Assembly: GCA_016720465.1 (NCBI GenBank)
Contig: JADKKO010000004.1
Coordinates: forward strand, 186,001-250,000
Source of the DNA: Holophagaceae bacterium
GTDB lineage: Bacteria > Acidobacteriota > Holophagae > Holophagales > Holophagaceae
Direction of reading: 5' to 3'
Length of the DNA stretch: 64,000 nt
In this document: in pieces, positions 17,666 through 25,738 of the stretch
Layout of the letters: the number at the start of each line of letters is the position of its first letter
Position numbering within the stretch: the first letter of the stretch is position 1
Notes under the pieces: generated by a model
Told to the model about the DNA's origin: nothing
Database searches by the model: none
Seen by the model: only the letters and a program-made list of their open reading frames with translations
Made by a program: the position numbers and the translations under genes

Positions 17666-18220
17666 GTGAAAATCTATACCCGCACTGGAGATGAAGGCAT
17701 GACAGGGCTTTTCGGCGGCAGCCGGGTCACGAAAAGCCACCATCGCATCCGGGCCTACGGCACCCTCGATGAACTCAACAGCGTCATTGGCCTGCTGTGC
17801 CTGCACGTGAGCGAGAAGGCCACAGCGCGCGAGGCCCTGCGGCGGATCCAACATGACCTGTTCGTCCTGGGCGCCATCCTGGCCACGCCCAGCAGCCACC
17901 TCGATCGACTCGGGGAAAAAATGACCACGCCGACCTGGAAGGTGTCCGAAATCGAGGCGGACATCGACCGTCTGACCCAGCTCGCCCCGCCCATGAAACA
18001 CTTCGTCTTGCCCGGCGGAACCCTGCCTGGCGCCTATGCCCACCTGGCCCGGACGGTCTGCCGCCGCGCCGAACGCGATGCGGTGGCGCTGGGCAATGAA
18101 GAGGGCCTGCCCCCTGGAGTGCTCGTCTACCTCAACCGGCTCAGCGATTGGCTCTTCGCCCTGGCCCGCGCCGAAAACGCTTTGGCGGGCGTGGCAGATG
18201 TGGAGTGGATACCGGGCTGA
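17666..18220 (+). CDS. pduO: PduO-type ATP:cob(I)alamin adenosyltransferase
   Basis: Makes adenosylcobalamin from cob(I)alamin and ATP. The 184-residue protein carries the ATP-binding YTRTGDEGMTGLFGGSRV at its start. It also carries the family helices RIRAYGTLDELNS, FVLPGG, CRRAERDAV and LNRLSDWLFALAR. The GTG start at 17666 follows GGGAGG. It lies 68 bases after pyrE on the same strand and ends six bases from the convergent kinase gene. Adenosylcobalamin enzymes of propionate metabolism could be consumers, but none is in the window. Confidence 0.93.
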   Translation: MKIYTRTGDEGMTGLFGGSRVTKSHHRIRAYGTLDELNSVIGLLCLHVSEKATAREALRRIQHDLFVLGAILATPSSHLDRLGEKMTTPTWKVSEIEADIDRLTQLAPPMKHFVLPGGTLPGAYAHLARTVCRRAERDAVALGNEEGLPPGVLVYLNRLSDWLFALARAENALAGVADVEWIPG

Positions 18221-18226
18221 CCCCGG

Positions 18227-19240
18227 TCAGGAAGAGGCACCGGCCGTTTCGTCACCATTCTCCTTCCAGAGGCGCTTCTCCGCGATGCGCATCCAGTTCT
18301 CCGTGGCCAGCACACCTTCCCCATGGTTGATGCGCCGGAAGTGGGATCTCAGGTGCTTCAAGGTGCGCGGGATGGCCGGGGCGAAATGCGCCTTCCTGCG
18401 CTTCATGAGCTGATATCCGAAGGTGCCCAGGGCCTTGAAATTACGCTGGAGGGCCGAGAGGTTCAGTTCTTCCCAGAGCGTGGCATCCGACCATCCCAGT
18501 TCTTCCCTCACATGGCGCAGCAGGAGTCCGCCCGCTTCCTTGGACCAGTCCCAGTAGCCGTCGAAAAGGATGGAAGCCAGGTCGTAGGTCGCGGCTCCCC
18601 GCCGGGCGTCCTGGAAGTCGATCGCCACGAGATGATCGCCCTGCACCATCAGGTTTCGGACGTGGAAATCTCGGTGGGCCAGGAACTGCGCCCGAGGCGC
18701 GAGGTTTTCATGGATCTCCAGCATGAGCCGGTCGAGCCAGCGCGGCGGATCCTTCCGCAGGAATTCCTGGAAAAAATTCGCCTGGCAGTAGCCCCATTCG
18801 AATTCCAGCTTCTCTTCATCGAAAGAGCGGGCCATGAAAAAGCTGTTGGGCGGCGCGCCGACGGTGAGCGGTCCCAAGAGCGTGGCCAGGAGCCAGCCTG
18901 CGCGGTCCGCCCAGACCCTTTCTTCTTCGGGATGCTGGGAGAGCCTCTGCTCGAGCGACACATCGCCCAGGTCCTCGACGAGCAGCACCCGTTCTTCGTC
19001 CCAGGTCTGGATGATGGTGGGAATCCGCATCACCGGGTCGAGATAGGCGTGCATGGCACGGAATTCATAGTAGGCGGGGTCGTTCCTTCCGGGCTCATCG
19101 AGAGGGTAGAGCACCACCAGCGCCGTGCCCAATTGGGGATGCGCCACGCGCACATACTGGCGCGCGCCCGCATCCCCGCTCAAGGGGCGGGGATGCGTGC
19201 AAGCCCATCGTTCCAGGGCGCGGGGGAGGCGGGGGTCCAT
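18227..19240 (-). CDS. amgK: AmgK-like sugar kinase (APH family)
   Basis: The aminoglycoside-phosphotransferase fold is shown by FLAHRDFHVRNLMVQ (catalytic loop) and VAIDFQDARRG (metal-binding DFQ/DxD). At 337 residues it fits AmgK, which phosphorylates the anomeric hydroxyl of N-acetylmuramate/GlcNAc in cell-wall recycling. That reading depends on context: the gene directly upstream is a MurU-like nucleotidyltransferase only 10 bases away, the pairing known from Pseudomonas. The start is ATG 19240; a GTG at 19243 is possible. Other small-molecule kinases of this family cannot be excluded from sequence alone. Confidence 0.82.
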   Translation of the reverse strand: MDPRLPRALERWACTHPRPLSGDAGARQYVRVAHPQLGTALVVLYPLDEPGRNDPAYYEFRAMHAYLDPVMRIPTIIQTWDEERVLLVEDLGDVSLEQRLSQHPEEERVWADRAGWLLATLLGPLTVGAPPNSFFMARSFDEEKLEFEWGYCQANFFQEFLRKDPPRWLDRLMLEIHENLAPRAQFLAHRDFHVRNLMVQGDHLVAIDFQDARRGAATYDLASILFDGYWDWSKEAGGLLLRHVREELGWSDATLWEELNLSALQRNFKALGTFGYQLMKRRKAHFAPAIPRTLKHLRSHFRRINHGEGVLATENWMRIAEKRLWKENGDETAGASS

Positions 19241-19250
19241 CACTAGAGTC

Positions 19251-20108
19251 CTAGCTTAAGCCAAGACGCACCTGCCGACCCGATTCCTCGAACCAGAGGG
19301 CGTCCCTGTCCACCATGGCCGGGTGCGGCCGGGCGCCGGGGCCCAGCACGCAATGCTGCAATCGTCCCTGGGGCACCGCGTCCGGATGGACATAGCACCC
19401 GGGAATGCGGCCTTCCTGGCCGGGCGCCAATTCCTGGGCCGCCACCAGCAGCGCCTCCGGGGTGCCGATCTCCCGCCATGTGAACGGCGGGACGACCACG
19501 CCGCCATGGTGGGCCAGCCTGGGAACCAGGTCGTGGGTGTCGGAGGGTCCTTCCGGCAACAGCGCCAGCGCTCTTGAAGACCACAAACTCGCGCCGGTGA
19601 AAAGAAAGGGTCCTTGAGCCGCCACGGACCGGACGGTCTTGCCCTTGGCAAGTACACGGCCTGCTTCATCCACCCACACCTGGGTCCAGGGCCCGCCGGG
19701 ATGGGGGAACAGCAGCCAACTCAGGTCCGCGCCGCTCCGCCGATGGGCATCCCGGAAGGCCTCCCAGGGAACCTCGGCCAGCGCATCACCATTCCATACG
19801 GCAAGCGGATCGGCGGCCCTTCCTCGAACGTGGAGCAGGCCCCCCGCGGAACCCATCAGCAGGGGTTCCCGGAATATCTCGAGCCCCGGGAAACCGGCCA
19901 TCGAACGTTCCAGTTTTTCTGGGTGCAGGTGGGCATTGCAGGCCAGATGCTCCAGTCCTGCGCTACGCATGGATTCCGCGCCCCACCCCAGCAGGGGTTT
20001 CCCTTGGAGGGTCCACGCGGGCTTGGGGAGGACGGCGGACAGCGGGCCCATGCGGGTCCCCAGTCCGGCGGCCAGGATGAAGCCATCAATCGTGGCGGGG
20101 TTCGGCAT
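19251..20108 (-). CDS. murU: MurU-like sugar-1-phosphate nucleotidyltransferase
   Basis: The N-terminus FILAAGLGTRMGPLS...PKP is the nucleotidyltransferase signature, and VWNGDALAEV supplies the metal-binding aspartate. The 285-residue protein would convert MurNAc-1-phosphate to UDP-MurNAc, bypassing de novo synthesis. The C-terminal 60 residues extend beyond a minimal MurU and include a short left-handed-helix-like stretch. The start overlaps the upstream CNNM gene by 23 bases and amgK follows after 10 bases, so the three form one operon. Mannose-1-phosphate or glucose-1-phosphate nucleotidyltransferase activity is an alternative. Confidence 0.8.
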   Translation of the reverse strand: MPNPATIDGFILAAGLGTRMGPLSAVLPKPAWTLQGKPLLGWGAESMRSAGLEHLACNAHLHPEKLERSMAGFPGLEIFREPLLMGSAGGLLHVRGRAADPLAVWNGDALAEVPWEAFRDAHRRSGADLSWLLFPHPGGPWTQVWVDEAGRVLAKGKTVRSVAAQGPFLFTGASLWSSRALALLPEGPSDTHDLVPRLAHHGGVVVPPFTWREIGTPEALLVAAQELAPGQEGRIPGCYVHPDAVPQGRLQHCVLGPGARPHPAMVDRDALWFEESGRQVRLGLS

Positions 20109-21432
20109 GGCCTTCCGTTCCTCCGTCGGCCCGTCCTCCCTTTAAGGGTTTAAGGAGGAACTGGCTGGGGGCCAGGCCCCGCATCGCCAGCACACGGATG
20201 CGCCAGCCATGGATCTTCAGCTCGTCGCCCACCCTGAGGACCCGGCCCAGCTGCTCCTGGAAATAGCCCCCGAGGCTGATGGAGCCTTCCTCGACCGCGA
20301 GGTCCAGGCCGAGGTGGTCCACCAATTGCTCGAGGGACACCAGCCCCTGAGCCAGCCAGGCGCCGCTGCGCGTCTTCCTCAGCTGGATGGTTTCAAGATC
20401 GAATTCGTCCTGGATCTCGCCGACCAGTTCCTCCAACACGTCTTCCAGGGTCACCAGGCCGTCCACTCCGCCATGCTCGTTCACCATCAGGGCGAGGTGC
20501 TGCTTCTGCTGCTGGAATTCGAGCAGCAGGTCCTGGATGAGCTTCATCTCCGGAACCAGGAAAGCCGGCCGCGCGAAGTCCCGGATGTCCACCTCGCCGC
20601 CGCGCTCGTGCAGCGCCCAGAGGAGCTCCTTCAGGTGCACGATCCCGACCACCTGGTCGAGGTCGCCGTCCACAAGGGGAATGCGGGTGTGGGGCGAACT
20701 GCGGGCCAGGACCAGGTTCTCTTCAAGGCTGTGGTTCAGATCGAAACACACGACCTGGGTCCGGGGGATGGCGATTTCCTTGATGGTGCGTCTTGAAAAT
20801 CCGAAGAGGTTGTCGATGAGCTCGACCTTGGAAAGGCCTAATTGCCCGCTTTCCTGGCTGCGCTCGAGCATGCGCCTCAGCTCTTCTTCAGAAGGCAGGT
20901 TCGCATCTCCTGGTTCGTCGGTGAGCTTCATGCCGAGGAGCCACACCACGGCGCGGCTCAGCTTCTGCAATATCCAGGTGAAAGGTTTGACGATGCTGGA
21001 CCAGAGCAACAGGGGCGCTGCGGTGCGCAGGGCCCAGGTGGTGGCCTGACGGATGGCGATGCCGCGGGGCACCAGCTCCGCAAGCACCACCTGCATCACC
21101 GTGATGAGCAGGAAGCCGGAAACGCTGCCCAGCAGCCACCCGACGCGGGGCCAAGGGAAGGCCGCGCCGAAAAGGCCGTGGAACCATCGCACCATGGCCT
21201 CTTCGCCCGTGGCGCCCACAGCGATGGTCAGCAGGGTGATGGCCACCTGGATGCTGCTGAGGTGGCGGCCGAGTTCGTGGTGGACCTTCAGCGCCAGGGA
21301 GGCCCGGGGGTCGCTCTTCTCAATGGCCTCGAGCTGGGTCGGCCGCACCCGCACCGCCGAAAACTCGGCCAGCACGAAAAAGGCGGTGAGCCCAATGAGG
21401 ATGGGCGTGATGACAAGGGCGCCGCCGGTCAT
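20086..21432 (-). CDS. CNNM/CorC (hemolysin C) family membrane protein
   Basis: The N-terminal DUF21 domain has about four membrane segments (residues 1-150). A CBS pair follows (about 200-330, with the IPRTQVV and HLALMVNEHGGVDGLVTLEDVLEELVG landmarks). The C-terminal transporter-associated CorC_HlyC domain lies at about 350-425. Such proteins are linked to magnesium or cobalt efflux, with ligand sensing by the CBS domains. At 448 residues the length is normal. Being first in an operon with amgK/murU-like genes is notable. A palindromic repeat cluster lies immediately upstream. Confidence 0.88.
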   Translation of the reverse strand: MTGGALVITPILIGLTAFFVLAEFSAVRVRPTQLEAIEKSDPRASLALKVHHELGRHLSSIQVAITLLTIAVGATGEEAMVRWFHGLFGAAFPWPRVGWLLGSVSGFLLITVMQVVLAELVPRGIAIRQATTWALRTAAPLLLWSSIVKPFTWILQKLSRAVVWLLGMKLTDEPGDANLPSEEELRRMLERSQESGQLGLSKVELIDNLFGFSRRTIKEIAIPRTQVVCFDLNHSLEENLVLARSSPHTRIPLVDGDLDQVVGIVHLKELLWALHERGGEVDIRDFARPAFLVPEMKLIQDLLLEFQQQKQHLALMVNEHGGVDGLVTLEDVLEELVGEIQDEFDLETIQLRKTRSGAWLAQGLVSLEQLVDHLGLDLAVEEGSISLGGYFQEQLGRVLRVGDELKIHGWRIRVLAMRGLAPSQFLLKPLKGGRADGGTEGHAEPRHD

Positions 21433-21439
21433 CGGATCA

Positions 21440-21765
21440 TCAGCGCCGGCCTACGGCCGGCATAGAGGCTCCGGCTCTGCGAGCGCAGCGAGCAGGAGGG
21501 CGCCTTGCGCCCGATAGCTGGAGGGGCCGTAACGCAGTGGCCAGAAAAGCGCTGGCCACGTTTTGGTGACCCCTGCGTCGGCCTGCGGCCGACATAGAGG
21601 CTCCAGCTCTGCAGGCGCAGCGAGCAGGAGGGGGGCGGGGCCCGGGGGGAGGGGGCGCAGTGGCCAGAAAAGCGCTGGCCACGTTTTGGTGACCCCTGCG
21701 TCGGCCTGCGGCCGACATAAGGGGCCGTAACGCAGTGGCCAGAAAAGCGCTGGCCACTCCGCAAC
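21440..21765. repeat. Cluster of interleaved palindromic repeats
   Basis: This fills the 342-base gap between two minus-strand genes. Three perfect copies of a 23-base hairpin word (GTGGCC/GGCCAC around AGAAAAGCGCT) lie at 21537-21559, 21660-21682 and 21735-21757. A second palindrome (GTCGGCC/GGCCGAC) lies at 21577-21593 and 21700-21716, with a diverged version at 21445-21461. A third motif with GCGCAGCGAGCAGGAGGG occurs at 21481-21500 and about 21614-21632. The order alternates like a REP/BIME element. The open frames running through it are a by-product of its composition. No transposase was seen. Confidence 0.85.
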
Positions 21766-21774
21766 GGCCCCTAA

Positions 21775-23487
21775 TCATCCCTGGGCCAGATCCGCTCCCT
21801 TGCGCATTTTGTCGGCGGCTTCGGCCAGCATCGTGGCAAGGGATTGCAACCGTTCCTGGCGTTCAGCCAGTTGTCCCTGGAGAACCTGCTTGTCCCGTTC
21901 AAGGGTTTCCTGGACCTGCTGGACGCTGGCCACCGTAGCCTTGAGGGCCTCGATCTTGTCATCTTTCTGCTGGGCCTGCTCCTGGAGTTTGCCCACCTGC
22001 GCTTCGATCTCGGCGGATTTCGTCCCCCAGGCGGCTTGGGCCTGCTCAAATCCGGTTTGAATCTCCTGCTTCGCGGTTTCCAGGCTGGCGAGGGCCGCTT
22101 CCTTGGCCTTCAATTCATCACGGCTTGCCTGCACGTCCGCATCCAGCGCAGAAACTTTGGCATTCAGGGATTCGATTTCCTTGTCCTTGGCGGCGACCCG
22201 GTTGCCCAGCTCGACCAGTTCGCGGCCCTGGCCGCGGACGGTCACCTCCAGGGCAGGGAGTTCGCTCAGCGCGACCTTGAGTTTGGATTCTGCCTCGGCG
22301 AAGGCCTCGAGGGTGGTCTTGTGCTTGGATTCCAGTTCCGCATGGGTGGAGGAAAGCAATTCGAGTTCCTTGGCCTTGGCGGCAAGGCCCTCGTTCAGGG
22401 CGGACTCAAGTTCCTGGATCCGGCTCGCGTGGGTTTCCAGCTTTCCTTTGAAATCATCTCGTTCCGCCTCGACGGCAGCCATGGCCTCCAGCTTTGTCTG
22501 ATCGTCCAGGGACTGCTGCTGGAGATGGTCCTTCTCCTTCATCAAGGTCATGATCCGGGTGGTCTTTTCGGCCATCTGGTTGTTCAAGGCCTCAACCTGC
22601 AGCAACAATTCCGTGCGCTCGCCCATGGCGCCGCGCAGCTGGGTTTTGAGGCTGTCCGCATTTTCCTCTTTCGGCGTTTCCTCCAGCTTCTTTAGCGCCG
22701 CTTCGGTATCGGCCAACCGCTGTTTGAGGGTTTCGGCTTCCGCTTGGCGGCGTTCCAGATCCTCCATGTTCTGGGTCACGGAATCGTGGCTGTGCCGGAG
22801 CTGGTCGAACTCCGCCTGCAGGCGGCGCAATTCCGCATCCTTGAATTCCACGGTCGATTCGAGCCCGCTGACCTGGGCTTCCAAGGCTGCCACCCTGCCC
22901 TGGCTCATGGCGAGGCTGGCATTGTCCTGGCTCGTAGGAGCCGCCATCTGCGCCTGGATCATTGCCATCGGAATGGCCATGGTCTGGCTGGTGGGGGGTT
23001 CGGGGACCGTCGGCCGCTCCACTTCGGAAACAATGTCGGACTTCAGCCCATCCAGCCAGTCCTCGCCGAGATCGGAATCCGCCAGGTCGCCCAAGGGATT
23101 GTCCGGGTCCACGCTCCGCATTGGGACGAAAGGATTGAGGGAAGCGACCAGCGCGCTTGGGGCGATGGGTTTTTGGAGGTAGAGATCCGCCTTGCCTTTA
23201 AGGCTCTGGTGGCGCCGGTATTCCTCCTCGGTGGCTTTGGCGCTGATGAGCGCGACTTTGACATCCGCGAGCCCCGGATTCTTCCGGATGGCCGTGCAGA
23301 GCGCATAACCCTTGTTATCAGATACCTCCACGCAGATGAGAACCGCTGCGTAGGCGCCGCTTTCCAATTTCCCGATCACCCCGTCGGGGCTGGAAGCCAC
23401 TTCGGTCTCGAAGGCAGCTTCCAGACTGACCTGCTGCTCCTTCAAGAAGGCGCGGTCGCTGTCCACGATCAGAAGGCGCTGACCCAT
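21775..23487 (-). CDS. Pseudo-receiver plus long coiled-coil protein (FrzS/AglZ-like)
   Basis: 570 residues. Residues 1-115 form a response-regulator receiver fold: the LIVDSD acidic pocket, an ISA switch residue and the QKPI lysine at 107. The phospho-acceptor position, expected after YDLVLL, holds Cys52 (VLICVEV), so classical phosphorylation looks impossible. After an acidic, proline-containing linker, residues about 200-560 are almost continuous heptad coiled coil. This layout is that of Myxococcus FrzS and AglZ, which organise polar type IV pilus or gliding machinery. The start ATG at 23487 has GAGG upstream; the longer frame upstream lacks support. The gene lies 166 bases downstream of the DegP-type protease gene, on the same strand. 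A polarity or motility scaffold is inferred. Confidence 0.75.
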   Translation of the reverse strand: MGQRLLIVDSDRAFLKEQQVSLEAAFETEVASSPDGVIGKLESGAYAAVLICVEVSDNKGYALCTAIRKNPGLADVKVALISAKATEEEYRRHQSLKGKADLYLQKPIAPSALVASLNPFVPMRSVDPDNPLGDLADSDLGEDWLDGLKSDIVSEVERPTVPEPPTSQTMAIPMAMIQAQMAAPTSQDNASLAMSQGRVAALEAQVSGLESTVEFKDAELRRLQAEFDQLRHSHDSVTQNMEDLERRQAEAETLKQRLADTEAALKKLEETPKEENADSLKTQLRGAMGERTELLLQVEALNNQMAEKTTRIMTLMKEKDHLQQQSLDDQTKLEAMAAVEAERDDFKGKLETHASRIQELESALNEGLAAKAKELELLSSTHAELESKHKTTLEAFAEAESKLKVALSELPALEVTVRGQGRELVELGNRVAAKDKEIESLNAKVSALDADVQASRDELKAKEAALASLETAKQEIQTGFEQAQAAWGTKSAEIEAQVGKLQEQAQQKDDKIEALKATVASVQQVQETLERDKQVLQGQLAERQERLQSLATMLAEAADKMRKGADLAQG

Positions 23488-23595
23488 GGTGGGATCCTCA
23501 GGTTGTGAGCTTCCAACTGTAACCGAAGCGGGGAAAGCCGTTGTAACGAAATGCGCAGCGGTGCAATCCACCGGGCGAACCGTCCCGCGAAATAG

Positions 23596-23629
23596 CATGC
23601 GCCACCGGGTGGCTGCCCGGCGGCGCATG
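23596..23629 (-). terminator. Stem-loop after the DegP-type gene
   Basis: 14-base arms (CATGCGCC.CCGGG and partner) with one mismatch and a 6-base loop, 25 bases past the protease stop. The following sequence is only modestly T-rich, so a weak terminator or transcript-stabilising hairpin is possible. Confidence 0.5.
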
Positions 23630-23653
23630 GATTAATTCGTTATTGAGGCGCCG

Positions 23654-25183
23654 TCAGCGCGGGAGGATGGCGACGGTCCCCTTGCCCGGACCCGAAGGGC
23701 CTTGAATCAACAGCAGCATCGCCTTCCCGTTGGCCTTGGCGGCCTCGGCATTGAATTCCTGGACGCTTGAAACGCTCCGCGTGCCCACCGCATTGATGAC
23801 GATTCCAGCGGAAAGCCCTTTCTCGGCCGCGTCTGAACGCGCGGCCACGAAGGTCACCACCACGCCCCTGCGGTCCTCGGCAATGGCAAAGGCCTGCCGA
23901 TTCACCGGCGTGAGGTTTTCCACCGTGAAGCCGTAGATTTTTTCGGAATTGAACGTCTTTCCCTCTTTCGAATCGCCCTGGGAGGACCCGTCCTTCTCTT
24001 CCTCCGGCTGGTCCGGGGAGCCAAGGTTTTTCCGGTCCCCCAGCGTGACCAGGAGATCCCTCGTTTTCCGGTCCCGCACCAGGGAGAGCTTCACCACATC
24101 ACCGGCCTTATGGGCCGCAATGGTTTCCACCAATTCATTCGGCCGAGAGATGGCCTTGCCATCCACCGCCGTGATGACATCCAGCCGCTGGACACCAGCT
24201 TTCTCCGCGGCTTGTCCCTTGGTGACATCGCTCACCACCACGCCTTCTTTCACGCCCAACGCCTCCTGGAATCCTTTTTCCAGCTCAGCGGGCTGCAAGC
24301 CGAGGAACCCGCGGCTCACCGCGCGGCCCGCGCGCAGATCCTTCAGCGCCCGCTGGATCATGGTGGAGGGCACCGCAAAGCCGATGTTCTGCCCGTCAGC
24401 CCGGATCATGGTGTTGATGCCGATGATTTCGCCGCGCAGATTTAAGAGCGGCCCACCCGAGTTGCCACGATTGATGGCGGCATCGGTTTGCAGGAAGGAG
24501 CTGATCCCGGTGGTCACGGTGCGCCCCTTGGCGCTGATGATACCTGCCGTGACCGTGTGGTCCAAACCCAGCGGATTGCCGATGGCCACGACCCATTCCC
24601 CGATCCGCATGGCATCGGAATCGCCAAGTTTTGCGAAGGGAAGGTGGCTGGCTTCGATCTTCACCAGGGCGATATCCAGTTCTTTGTCCCGCCCCAGCAC
24701 CTTGGCCTTGTAGGACTTGCCATCAGAGGTTTTCACCTCCAACGTATTGTCCAAGGCACCGCGAAAGCCTTCGATCACGTGGTTGTTCGTCAGGATCTCG
24801 CCATCCGCCGAGATCAGGACTCCGCTGCCGCCGCTTTCCGCCCTTCGTTCATCCTCCTGCTGCCCTCTCGGTCCGGGCCGAGGCTGCCCTTGGCCGTGGC
24901 CAGGCCCGAAAAAGAAATTGAAAAAGTCATCCCCACCCCCAAAGGGGTCCACCATGCGCGGCGACTTCACAAAACTCGTGCTGGTGATGGCCACCACGGT
25001 GGGGTTCAACTTGCCCGCCACTTCCGCCACGGGCGGCAGGTGGTCCAGACCGGTGGGATTCACCGTCACCGGGCGCTCCTCCTGGGCGGTGGCCACCCAG
25101 CGGTGGCTGAGGCCCATGCCCACGCCCATGCAGGCGGCCGCGAAGGTCGAAAGCAACAGGACCTGTTTGACTTGGCGATTCAT
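23654..25183 (-). CDS. degP: DegP/HtrA-type periplasmic serine protease
   Basis: Degrades or chaperones damaged envelope proteins. 509 residues: a signal segment (1-33), then a trypsin-like domain with the triad His135 (TNNHVI), Asp170 (KELDIALVKI) and Ser242 (NRGNSGGPLL). PDZ1 follows (about 280-370), then a charged Glu/Gln/Ser/Lys linker and PDZ2 (about 410-505). A Gly/Pro/Phe-rich loop at 80-110 matches the regulatory LA loop. The start ATG 25183 follows GGGAG. It is a single gene divergent from tRNA-His. DegQ or DegS roles are alternatives, but two PDZ domains favour DegP/Q. Confidence 0.93.
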   Translation of the reverse strand: MNRQVKQVLLLSTFAAACMGVGMGLSHRWVATAQEERPVTVNPTGLDHLPPVAEVAGKLNPTVVAITSTSFVKSPRMVDPFGGGDDFFNFFFGPGHGQGQPRPGPRGQQEDERRAESGGSGVLISADGEILTNNHVIEGFRGALDNTLEVKTSDGKSYKAKVLGRDKELDIALVKIEASHLPFAKLGDSDAMRIGEWVVAIGNPLGLDHTVTAGIISAKGRTVTTGISSFLQTDAAINRGNSGGPLLNLRGEIIGINTMIRADGQNIGFAVPSTMIQRALKDLRAGRAVSRGFLGLQPAELEKGFQEALGVKEGVVVSDVTKGQAAEKAGVQRLDVITAVDGKAISRPNELVETIAAHKAGDVVKLSLVRDRKTRDLLVTLGDRKNLGSPDQPEEEKDGSSQGDSKEGKTFNSEKIYGFTVENLTPVNRQAFAIAEDRRGVVVTFVAARSDAAEKGLSAGIVINAVGTRSVSSVQEFNAEAAKANGKAMLLLIQGPSGPGKGTVAILPR

Positions 25184-25316
25184 TTAATAACTCCCTGGTT
25201 CAAAGCCCGCTAGGGCAACTCTCTTGGGTGGCGGCAGCCTACGGAAAGTTTCGTCGACCCCGTCGCCGCCCCACCCTGGCATTTTCCCACCTGTCGAGCT
25301 AATCTGAAAGGTCCAC

Positions 25317-25394
25317 GGCGGCTGTAGCTCAGTTGGTTAGAGTGCTGGATTGTGATTCCAGATGTCGTGGGTTCAAGTCCCATCAGCCGCCCCA
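25317..25394 (+). tRNA. tRNA-His (GTG)
   Basis: The acceptor stem GCGGCTG/CAGCCGC closes perfectly, with an extra 5' G (25317) facing C73, the identity mark of tRNA-His. The anticodon stem CTGGA/TCCAG encloses the loop TTGTGAT, with anticodon GTG at 25352-25354. The T loop has GTTCAAG. CCA is encoded. A strong terminator follows after two bases. Confidence 0.97.
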
Positions 25395-25396
25395 TT

Positions 25397-25420
25397 AACC
25401 CCGCGAAGCGGGGTTTTTTT
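25397..25420 (+). terminator. Intrinsic terminator of tRNA-His
   Basis: An 8-bp stem AACCCCGC/GCGGGGTT with a GAA loop, then a run of seven T including the last stem bases. Confidence 0.93.
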
Positions 25421-25421
25421 G

Positions 25422-25579
25422 TGGGGCGGCTGATGGGACTTGAATCACAGAAGTCTTAGGCCGCGTTTTGGAGGCTGGAGGGCGCGCGAGCGACCGCAGG
25501 CCGGAAGCGGTCTTAGACTTCGTGCGGCGGGCACCGAAGTCCCATCAGCCGCCCCATTAGCCCCGCGCAGCGGGTTTTT
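25422..25579. repeat. Inverted and direct copies of the tRNA-His 3' end with a second terminator
   Basis: 25422-25444 is a 23-base perfect reverse complement of the tRNA 3' end (25372-25394). 25537-25559 is a 23-base perfect direct copy of 25375-25397, running past CCA. The direct copy is again followed by a hairpin CCCGC/GCGGG and T5 (25562-25579), so the tRNA-end-plus-terminator unit is repeated. Between the copies, GAAGTCTTAGGCCGC (from 25448) and GCGGTCTTAGACTTC (ending about 25521) form an imperfect inverted pair. The rest of the 25395-25738 gap holds only the promoter and operator of the cupin gene. No integrase is nearby, so an attachment site is only one possible reading. Confidence 0.85.
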
Positions 25580-25651
25580 GTGCCTGAACTCCGCGTGTGG
25601 TTCGCTGCAGAAAGGTACTTTGGGGGCTCTTAAATTATTATCGAGATCCCA

Positions 25652-25679
25652 TTGACAGCGCCCGAATAGGGTTTAATTT
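25652..25679 (+). promoter_or_regulatory. Candidate promoter of the cupin-tetR pair
   Basis: A perfect -35 TTGACA is followed 16 bases later by TAATTT, a weak -10 match. The 18-base operator begins 8 bases downstream, where a bound repressor would block transcription. Confidence 0.5.
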
Positions 25680-25686
25680 GGCAAAA

Positions 25687-25704
25687 CTAGACCGATTGGT
25701 CTAG
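25687..25704. promoter_or_regulatory. TetR-family operator
   Basis: The perfect inverted repeat CTAGACC-GATT-GGTCTAG overlaps the expected transcription start of the cupin gene and lies 34 bases before its ATG. The TAGACC-N4-GGTCTA core resembles operators described for NemR-type TetR regulators. The TetR gene downstream is the likely binder. Confidence 0.75.
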
Positions 25705-25738
25705 CCTGAAAACAACCACCCCACAAGGAGGAACGAGC

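Noticed and set aside
21429..21764. A 111-codon protein in the repeat cluster
   Set aside because: It is a translation of the palindromic repeats themselves, with no RBS and internal repeat-derived peptides.
25184..25316. A sigma-E-type promoter for degP
   Set aside because: A GAAACTTT string is present, but no matching -10 was found at the right distance.
25372..25559. An attL/attR pair bounding an integrated element
   Set aside because: The 162 bases between the repeats hold no gene, and no integrase or mobility gene is in the window. Kept only as an alternative.
25537..25579. A second tRNA gene after tRNA-His
   Set aside because: Only the 3' 23 bases are repeated. There is no D arm, anticodon arm or 5' acceptor strand.
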